A stretch of 64,000 bases of DNA from Albugo candida (taxonomy: Eukaryota; Oomycota; Peronosporomycetes; Albuginales; Albuginaceae). The notes under the pieces are model-generated. The model had not been told where the DNA came from. It did no database searches and saw nothing but the letters and a program-made list of their open reading frames with translations. Shown here in pieces: positions 55,867 to 64,000 of this stretch (position 1 is the stretch's first letter; each line of letters starts with the position of its first letter). Where the stretch lies: NCBI GenBank assembly GCA_905220665.1, contig CAJNAR010000020.1, positions 186,001 to 250,000 of the forward strand, read 5' to 3'. The position numbers and the translations under genes are program-made.

Positions 55867-57051
55867 TCAAATACGTCTTTCCCGTTTCATTTCTCTTTTT
55901 AAAAATTGCTTAGTTTATTATTGCCGTTGCTTTCCGTCACCATCTCATCAAAGCGATCATTGATACAAGTTCAGAATCTACAAGTGCATAAAAATCGAAG
56001 GGGTACTTTTACGTGTACAAACTGTGTAAAACTTCACTAGTATGCTCTACCGCCACATATACCTCACATTTTTTCACCCGTAGTGTAATAACGCTTTCAT
56101 GCGTCCACATCTACCACATAGTAGCCACTTGAACATGTCAACTCCACCTTGAGGGAAAGAAATAATTTAGAGCTTACTAGTTGTAGCACCCAAGTACAAT
56201 AGTAATGCTGGGACTCTAAAAACCTTGCATTCATTCCTCGCCTAAAAAGCCCATCTGCAATGGCTCTCTTACGTCTAGTCATTACATGCAAGGATAATAT
56301 CATTTCAAATCATATTCTTCAGAGTCAGCTATATTCAACGTAAAAGGACCTAAACGCTTTACGACTGCTCTTATCTTAGTCTGATACGGTATTCGAATGC
56401 TCGGAAATTATCTCCGTATATCGACAAATGATCTCAATGAAGCGCGCAGCCAATCACCCTTCAGAAGGGCTGTAAGTTTATCCACCTTTTTAGATAAGAA
56501 ACTGAACTTGTTCCGCCTTAAAAGCGTTCCCTATCCCTCTGCATGAGCAAAGCATCCTTTTTGTCTTTTCAACTTTTAAGTAGTTATCCACGATTAAATG
56601 CAGTACTTCACTCCATTTATTTATAAAGAGATTGTAAAACATAGAAGTGTTTCTATCATCAGACAATAATGCTTGAACAACCCCTCTTCTGAAGAAATTC
56701 ATTCAACGACTTCCTGCATTCAGCACTGTGTTCGCGTAGACAGGAAAATATGTATCGGAAAGGCAGCACAGCAAAGCGCTAGGAGATTAAGCGCTCTAAA
56801 TGTGTTTGAAAATCTGGAGTACAGCTCCATCTACTCCGGCGCTGACACAAGTACATAGTGAATATTGTTTTCTCTATAAATGTCCAGAATTTGATCCAGC
56901 TATTATATCGTGCCGATATTACTCAATTTTATGCAGTACGCTATCGCAATGTATAGTCAAACCGCCAACGGCATTATTGTCAACTGGCTCACGTCGATAG
57001 AAACTGGGTGATTTGCACCCAATCACCACATTCCAGTTATCTCGAACAATA
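55867..57051. other. Intergenic stretch upstream of LCB2
   Basis: No supported gene in about 1.2 kb; part must be the LCB2 promoter. Confidence 0.5.
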
Positions 57052-58491
57052 ATGGATCATGTACCGTGGATGGCCGCGATGTTTTGCTATATACAAATCG
57101 CCATTTTACTGACATTTGGATATATACGGGAGTTTTTTGGAAGTGTATCTGGTTATTCTCGCTATAAGTCTGCACCTACTAAACCTGGTTTTGCGAAATT
57201 GCTGTTATCATGGGAGAAGTTCTACACTAACCGCATTTATCACCGCACTCAAGATGTCTTCAATCGACCAGTGGCAAATGCACCTGGAGCGCATATTGAT
57301 GTTATTGAGCGCTACTCGAAAGACGGCAATAGAACGTTACAAAGAAAAGACGGATGTGTGAGAACATGTTTAAATTTAGGATCGTACAACTATCTCGGAT
57401 TCGCAGATGATTGGATTAATATCTGCAGTGAAGATGTGTTCAAGGCTGTCACGCGCTTTGGTTTAGCGTCTTTATCATCGACTATGGAATTTGGCACAAC
57501 CACAATTCACCGTGAACTTGAAGAAGAATTTGCGAAGTTTATTGGAAAACCTGCCGCGCTTGTGTATAATATGGGATTTGCGACGAATGCTACTACCATT
57601 CCTGCATTGATGAGCAAAGGGAGCCTGATCATAAGTGACAGCTTGAATCATAGCTCTATAATTAATGGAGCAAGAGCTTCTGGTGCACATGTGGTAGTAT
57701 TCCGTCATAACGATGCCGAACATCTTGAACATACTCTACGCATGAATATTGCCCGAGGGCAACCACGCACAAACCGAGCGTGGAAGAAAGTCATGGTGAT
57801 GGTTGAAGGTATCTATTCCATGGAAGGTGAAATTGTACATCTACGTAATATCGTTGATGTGGTCAAGAAATATAAAGCGTACATATATGTTGATGAAGCT
57901 CATAGTATCGGTGCTCTAGGGCGTACTGGGCGCGGGATCTGTGAATACGCTGGAGTAGAACCCAGCGAGATTGATATACTGATGGGTACCTTCACCAAAA
58001 GCTTTGCTGGGATGGGTGGGTATGTCGCCGCCTCAGAAGAAATCATCTCTTACATTCGTACTTCAAGCGCTGGATCTATGTATGCAGCAAGTCTATCCCC
58101 TGTGGTTGCACAGCAGATTCTAACTTCGCTAAGAGTAATTATGGGCACTGATGGAAGTGATTACGGGAAAAAAAAACTTGATAATCTCCGTGAGAACAGC
58201 AATTATTTCCGACAGCAGCTGATCAACATGGGTGTTGTCACTTTGGGAAATTTCGACTCCCCAGTGATTCCAGTGATGCTATTCTGTTTATCAAAAATTC
58301 CTGAATTCTCGCGCCAGTGCTTGGAACGTAACCTGGCTGTTGTTACAGTTGGATTTCCTGCGACACCCCTTTTGCTGTCTCGCGTTCGTTTTTGCATTTC
58401 GGCAGCTCATACAAAAGAAGATCTCGATAAAGCTCTAAAACAAATTGAAGAAGTGAGTAGTAACTGCAATATTCAGTTTTTGAAGAGCTGA
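57052..58491 (+). CDS. LCB2: Serine palmitoyltransferase subunit 2
   Basis: A single exon of 479 aa. The open frame starts 13 codons earlier with TTG; the first ATG (57052) is preferred. An N-terminal hydrophobic segment (about residues 8-28) anchors it to the ER. The alpha-oxoamine synthase core follows: LNLGSYNYLGFADD, then STMEFGTTTIHRELEE, DSLNHSSIINGARAS, and VDEAHSIGALGRTGRG. The PLP-lysine box is GTFTKSFAGMGGY with Lys316. The enzyme condenses serine with palmitoyl-CoA, the first step of sphingolipid synthesis, together with LCB1 (not in this window). The Lys box and membrane anchor distinguish subunit 2 from LCB1, which lacks the lysine. The length is slightly shorter than the roughly 560 aa of animals. 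Confidence 0.95.
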   Translation: MDHVPWMAAMFCYIQIAILLTFGYIREFFGSVSGYSRYKSAPTKPGFAKLLLSWEKFYTNRIYHRTQDVFNRPVANAPGAHIDVIERYSKDGNRTLQRKDGCVRTCLNLGSYNYLGFADDWINICSEDVFKAVTRFGLASLSSTMEFGTTTIHRELEEEFAKFIGKPAALVYNMGFATNATTIPALMSKGSLIISDSLNHSSIINGARASGAHVVVFRHNDAEHLEHTLRMNIARGQPRTNRAWKKVMVMVEGIYSMEGEIVHLRNIVDVVKKYKAYIYVDEAHSIGALGRTGRGICEYAGVEPSEIDILMGTFTKSFAGMGGYVAASEEIISYIRTSSAGSMYAASLSPVVAQQILTSLRVIMGTDGSDYGKKKLDNLRENSNYFRQQLINMGVVTLGNFDSPVIPVMLFCLSKIPEFSRQCLERNLAVVTVGFPATPLLLSRVRFCISAAHTKEDLDKALKQIEEVSSNCNIQFLKS

Positions 58492-61400
58492 AATGGCTTA
58501 TCCTTACTTTAAGCCAAACTCTATAAACGAACATATGATTGCTTTTTTTCGAATGCTGCTTTCGAATACCTCTACCTTACCTGGAATGAATGTAATTAAT
58601 CGTTAGCCTTGCTTTCTTAATCGTTTTGATAGTACGCAGGATGGTTTCCTGGCCTTACCAATGTGAGAGTTGTCTCGGAATTTTTATCTTTTGATAGACT
58701 ATGTGTTTTATATCATTTTAGCTAAAGCGCAATTTTCAGGTGAAAGCACGTTCACGTTAATTGACCCTCTCGTGGCGATTCCCGAGTTGACGATGATATA
58801 CATGAGGGAGGATCTTTAAAATACACTACACTTTGATCAACTTAATGAATGAATTTAATAACCGATTTATCAGCTACTTTGGTACATCGTTGCTGCTGAT
58901 TGCAATCCAGAACGAGATTTCAACTCGAATAATACCGTCGTTGCAGAAGTCAGTTTTATCGCAAGCAAGTAATAATGTTTTCATGTACAAGCCATGAATT
59001 CAACTTTTTTGTACCGTACGTTATACCTTTCTTTGTTGTCATACCGTAGATTTTAGCATCAATGAGAAAGCATCATCCTTTCACATCCTTACAAGCATCT
59101 CTGGCACGATACGATAGATGCCATAGTTATCTAATCATGCTCATCTCTTGCAAACTAAACCACAATTCTTACGTTATCAACGTATACTACAATGAACTAA
59201 ATAATTCTATGACAGCACACCATAACTCCAGGCTTTTTTTGTAACATACCGCAGAATACAGCCTTTTTGCAACCGCATAGTTGCGAGTTGATTAATTATC
59301 AGAAATCCGGAGTTGGCATGCTGTCCCCGCAGCATTCTGGAGACAGATTTGTATTTCTCCTCTTTTCTAGAACATACCATAGTTCGTACCCTTTTTTCTA
59401 GACACTCGTATTTGAATCCCCTTCATAATATAATCACTGCATGCCTCACCTTGTCGTAAACATTTACTTGACCTCTTTGTAAAAAATCTACGTATCATAT
59501 CAAATAGTTCACGCTTATTCATCCTTCACAATATTTTAATACATCTTTTGAGTTTGTGCTGGAAATATCCACAAAAGGGAAAAACCTATCTGGTTCATAC
59601 CATAACTGGGCAATCAAACAAAAGAAGCAGAAAGGGAACACAACAAAAACGCTTGTCATAAGAATAATGGAAATGATGGTATGGTATTGTATAAAGTAGG
59701 AAACTCTCCGAGAATCTAACAGCGGAACAGCAGGTTTTTTTTAAGTGAATACCTTCATTCCTCCTACTTGTTACAAAGGATCATGATTTTTTTGGTAGAT
59801 AGATTCAATTTCTCTTCTACGTTTAGCAAAAATTGGTGAGTACTAAGGATGGTAACATTGAGTGATGTCCGTTTTCTCTATTTCACCACCGAAACACTAT
59901 CAGATCTATTCCGTTTACCTCTGCTATTTTGAGGAAGTGTTCTTTTCACATATCTTATACTCAAACACAAGAAGTACATTTTCAAGATGCATATAAATAT
60001 ATGGCGGCAGCAGAAGTTGTGGTAAGAAAAAAAACGCCCCCATCAACATCCTTTCACCACCCGTCAGCTTGTTTATCGACCACAGCACTCGACAAGTGAT
60101 CCAAGATACGAAAACCTTGTTTACTTTTCGGGTTCTGGAATTGGCCTCTTTCATGATGAGTGCTGATATACTTTTTCTCGGGACAGAAATAAGCGCCATT
60201 GCTCTGTTGCACTATGCTGTTGATCCATCTACCATTCCATTTTCTCTGGTAATCATTTTCCATAGACTTTCATTAACAAAGGTATAAGACGATGTTATCG
60301 CACCTTCTAGCTATGCACAAGATAGAATGAGTTGTTTGAAACTGAGATTATTCCAGTTCATGCGTGCTGTGTTCTCTAGCTATAATTCAATGGTAAAACG
60401 TACTATCAGCATATTCATTGAGGCGGATACGTGCATCTGGGGCGGTGTAACCACACCTTGGACATTTCTCCTAGAGAAGGTGTATCAGAGCTTTCGACTT
60501 CACGCCACAAAATGACTTCCACTGTATTGTGTCAATTTTAAGAAACCCAATAAGCGATAAAACCTTTTATATCGAATGATTTCAGTCCACCACGAGTGGA
60601 TTAAACCGATGCGTGGACCAGTAATAATAGATAGAATCATGACCTCGATAGAGCTATAGTAGATTGTCCCTGACTTCTACAGTTACTTTTATGCGTATTC
60701 GGTCAAATTAGAGCACGATGAGCCACTATAATCGATACGAAGTGTGTTTTTGCAAGTTCATGTATGCGTGGTGGAGAGCCAAAAGCAATGGTACAGCGCT
60801 ATCACAATCTCTATAAGCCTTCAAAGGAGCGCAAAAAGGTCTTGAAACGGCTAGAACCCCACATATTGCGACGGGACGGATCAACGAAATTGCTTGCTCC
60901 GGATAAATTTGCAGAAAGCTAGACGCTGTAATACGAAATGTGACTAACGTGACACGATATTGCTAGATGAAAAAATTATCGTACTACAATCATCATCTTC
61001 TTACACCTTCGTCGAATTGAGATATTTACAACTTATAATACTTTTGTTCGACTATGTGACGCGCGGGCAAGTTAGGATGGAGTGGAGAATCTATGAAAAT
61101 TGCTATTCAAGGAACAAGACGACATGAATGTCGAGCAATTACGAAGACCAACAGAGAACTGGTTACAGCCTAGATTGGGCACAACGCATCACTTATGCTC
61201 GGTCGATAGGAGTTTGTGAAATGGAAGCACCCTTCAAATTGCTACAAATTTTAGCCGACTGACGGAAAGGCGACCACTACCTGTCGTCTTTAACAATGGA
61301 GAAGCTTGGAAGATCACGTTGGGGCTAGAAGATTTTCGCGTGGGATTGATAACGATACCTTGCATTAGTATCGTTGTAATCCCAGCCTATCGTGAGCGTT

Positions 61401-62379
61401 GGAGGTCTAGAGTGTTCTTTCCTAGACAATGACTTTTTTTGCTGTACCTAGAGTTTTCTTTTCTATAAAAATTGGTCCGAACGCCTTTCTGTACGAGTGA
61501 ATGTCTTAAGATGTACCGAATTGAGAGAAATAGCTGGAACTTTGTAGAAGGATCCACATCGTGAATTTATTACTTTCTCAAGTGTCTTTTATGCTGAAAA
61601 ATGACGTGGCATACTCTATTTCTTGCCATCATTAAAATAATATGCACTTGCCTGTGCACTTCATCTTCGTCGAGTGTCAATGCGCAGCACATCGTACACT
61701 TCAGTCGAACTGTTGAAATTTCCTGTTTCTTTTGCCCGATTCCGGACTAGCCACTTGTAAATATTGGACTCCACAAGATATTAATGAAACAACGGCAAAA
61801 AAATTGGATCAATACCATTCATTCTGAGTCATAAACCGAAATGTGAAACGAAACACTTACCATTGCGGCTACAATAAAAGAAATGAGCGTGGTAGCAAAC
61901 ACGTGAACGTTTTGCACACTGCGTAATAAGGGCTTCTTATACACATTTTAGTTTCGGGACAGTCTTCTCAATAGTCCAGGGTTGTTCTATTAGCGACTAA
62001 CGGCGTGTGTGCAGCTGGATAAGACCTCGATTATTCCAAGAGTAGTTCTTTATGTAGGAAAATCTCTCGTTTTTATCAATAAACGGATAATGATGCAAGC
62101 ACATGCAGACTGCTTGACGGATTTTCTACATGGTGACTAGAAGCCTTTGTATCAAGCGATGAGGCTTTTTTTTAGTCTGATTGAAGATTTGGATGGTGTT
62201 GCAGGTAGTAAGCAAGCATTGATATGATGTAAATTTCTACTTTCTTCCCAGCTTCAAGCATAACAAAGCTCGGAACTACTCAGATGTCGATGCGATAGTT
62301 CGAGAGACCGAAGAATTGAAGAATTGAAGAAAGCATGAAGCTTTGAGCATTTTCTGTAGTTGATGACTGTGATGGAAGT
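58492..62379. other. Gene-poor stretch of about 3.9 kb
   Basis: All frames are short (under about 95 codons) and none shows family signatures. AT-rich, with poly-T and poly-A runs. Frames at 59924-60287 and 60327-60515 were examined and not supported. Confidence 0.5.
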
Positions 62380-63357
62380 TTTAGAAGGTGCTGTTGAGTA
62401 CCTAGTCGTCAACAATATCGTGCAATACGCATCAAAAGACAAGAGGGACACACTGATGTCGAAGGCTGATGCACACAGAACAGAATATTTACAGCATGTT
62501 AGGATCGGTGCATTTTGCCAAAGCTTAAGCATCGTAACGAAGAAGTGCCTGTCGAGAAATGTGGCGAATGTCGCTCGAGTACTGTGATTTCGAGAGACTC
62601 GAAGGTGTCACGACTGTGGTGATGCTGGTCATTTGAAAGCGACATGTCCTAATCAAAGTATCCAAATGTCAATAGGTGAAGCTAACATCAACTTGGCGAG
62701 ATCTCAGCTCAAGATATCGGCCAAACGGTTGCTGTAGATTGACCAGTGGATCAAGTCGTAAGTGTTACAGCGATTAGGCGGGGTAAGAAGATGTCCAAGA
62801 CGCCAAAGGTGTGTGTATCGAGCTCAACTTAGACGAGGTGACTATAAGCCAAGTAGGCACTGTAACAATGCGGGCCTCTAAGGGTGCCACGGTACAGACT
62901 ATGAAACTTACCGAAGTATTTTTTTGCGGTCAGACTTGCTCCCAATTTGGTACACCCACCACGTACCATGACGATGAACGTTACATATTTTCCTTCGACT
63001 TTTCGTCGACCTTCATTGTACTACCGTGGAGAGAGATTATTTCGTACTACAGTTTCAGTTATCATACTGAACCATCGAACACGTTTGAATTGCTCTGCAA
63101 ACGCACATGGCAAGCAGAGAAAAAATCGACACTCCACTCAAGATATTGGATCGAAAACCCTTTTTGACCGAATTAGTGCAATTATTTTTTTGGATCTCAA
63201 AGATCGCAAGGCGCCAAGAGACAGGCTTGGGATTCGCTATATCATCAATTTTGCGGATCACAAGAGTAATTAATCGAACCTTCTTCTCGGCCGCACCAAG
63301 GATAAAGTGGTCAAATAATTAAAAATTTATGAGTTTCGTCGAGAAGCGCTTAGCTGT

Positions 63358-63383
63358 CGAATTCCCGGATTCCCGAATTCCCG
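63358..63383. repeat. Three tandem 8-bp units (ATTCCCGG/A)
   Basis: ATTCCCGGATTCCCGAATTC followed by CCGG lies in the decayed integrase region, a small local expansion. Confidence 0.7.
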
Positions 63384-63503
63384 GCTTGTGTAACAGCTAT
63401 GGTGATGAATACGATAATGTCGATTTCTTAGCGAAAGTCTGGCGTCGCTTCTCAGCGTAGTAAGGCATGAAACCAAGCCAGTAATGACAAGGCGGAGCGT
63501 ATG

Positions 63504-63531
63504 CACCGCGCCATATATATATGGCGCGGTG
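63504..63531. repeat. Perfect 28-bp palindrome
   Basis: CACCGCGCCATATATATATG followed by GCGCGGTG equals its own reverse complement over 28 bp, a strong cruciform or hairpin candidate at the end of Copia fragment 3. Confidence 0.95.
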
Positions 63532-63550
63532 TAAGTTTTTTAAAGCTGTT

Positions 63551-63590
63551 TCCACTCAGTCCCACTCAGTCCCACTCAGTCCCACTCAGT
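63551..63590. repeat. Four tandem copies of a 10-bp unit (CCCACTCAGT)
   Basis: TCCACTCAGT followed by three exact CCCACTCAGT copies, 20 bp after the palindrome. Confidence 0.95.
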
Positions 63591-64000
63591 CTTCGGGTCG
63601 ATGCGGTTTAACATGCTGCATACGTGCTGAAAAGTTCGACTTTGAATGCTGATATCGATGGATATCACCAATCGAGATCCTTACGAACACGAGACCTACA
63701 CTAATGAGGTTGTGCCTTAATTTGTCCAGGTTCGGTCTACAGAGATACGAAGAAGAACAATTTTTTGAAGCATGATCAACGTGTTCTACTCGTTTGTATT
63801 GGTGATTGCATTTTAGACTATCAATAATTTTTACTCAAGGACCGCATCGTAATCACAACGCAGCATATACGCGATTTATGACTCCGACAAAGACCACAAT
63901 GAATTACTGCTGCATTGAAAGCTTAGTTTTTACCAAAACGCGAGTGCGGATGACATTGTCTGCGACCAGAAAAATGCAAAGACGTCGATAGCTCGCAGGT
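63591..64000. other. Right-edge stretch, no supported gene
   Basis: No gene recognised; the short plus frame at 63806-63991 has no signatures. Confidence 0.4.

Larger units (their letters stand above)
62380..63531 (+). mobile_element. Copia fragment 3, heavily decayed
   Basis: Plus-strand traces only: a gag-like helix (near 62440-62500), a CCHC knuckle CHDCGDAGHLKATC (62608-62650), an integrase trace RISAIIFLDLKDRKAPRDRL followed by GIRYIINFADHKSN (63160-63270), and NQASNDKAERMHR (63470-63510). The last normally sits at the end of the Copia integrase core. The sequence then stops at a palindrome. No RT or LTR seen. Confidence 0.65.

Noticed and set aside
57013..57051. 13-codon upstream extension of LCB2
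   Set aside because: Begins with TTG; the ATG at 57052 gives a normal anchor and core.
60054..60515. Short frames on both strands near 60.1-60.5 kb
   Set aside because: No signatures, mutually overlapping, and in AT-rich sequence.
63551..63590. Short regular repeat, considered as CRISPR or satellite
   Set aside because: Ten-bp head-to-tail units with no spacers; only four copies.

Overview
The window looks like nuclear DNA of a compact eukaryotic genome, most probably an oomycete. A white-rust (Albugo-like) species fits best: genes are densely packed on both strands, introns are 45-65 bp with plain GT..AG borders, and the gene set (TTC12-like and LC8 proteins expected in a flagellate organism, CDC14, a DUF501 protein, a bHLH protein with a PAS-like tail) fits a stramenopile. 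The species is an inference. No bacterial-style operons, rRNA, tRNA or CRISPR array were seen.

Region 1 (1-34 kb) is a gene-rich host block. In order: a partial gene at the left edge (-), a TTC12-like dynein-assembly protein (-), a DUF501 protein (+), a CABIN1/HIR3-like histone chaperone subunit (+), CDC14 phosphatase (+), LC8 dynein light chain (-), a double NmrA-like protein (+), a membrane-anchored short-chain dehydrogenase (+), a candidate secreted protein (+), a BCAS3-like WD40 protein (+), a SelT homologue with Cys in place of Sec (-), a PH-domain protein (-), MAK16 (+), a Cys-type glutathione peroxidase (-), PIGQ/GPI1 (+), a large unrecognised protein (-), a bHLH protein (-) and uracil-DNA glycosylase (+). 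Many of these only make sense once short introns are removed; the exon borders I derived are given in each entry.

Region 2 (about 34-55.7 kb) is a transposon graveyard. A Copia LTR retrotransposon (35631-40647, minus) sits inside a MULE transposase gene with a 5-bp target duplication. To its right lie nested terminal-inverted-repeat elements (40755-49344) that hold two MULE transposase remnants and an IS630/Tc1-like DDE transposase. A truncated Copia fragment (50.4-52.7 kb) then abuts a hAT element (52.7-55.7 kb) with repeated GATCCA-rich ends.

Region 3 (55.7-64 kb) holds one clear host gene, the LCB2/SPTLC2 subunit of serine palmitoyltransferase (57052-58491). It is followed by about 4 kb with no recognisable gene and a third, badly decayed Copia remnant (62.4-63.5 kb) that ends at a perfect 28-bp palindrome.

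The host genes are mostly housekeeping functions: chromatin, cell cycle and cilium, ribosome assembly, GPI anchors, sphingolipids, redox and DNA repair. I found no convincing new multi-gene system. The most unusual items are the set of nested elements with related inverted-repeat ends, the Copia element with an apparent half-tRNA primer site, the convergent BCAS3/SelT overlap, and several unclassified host proteins.
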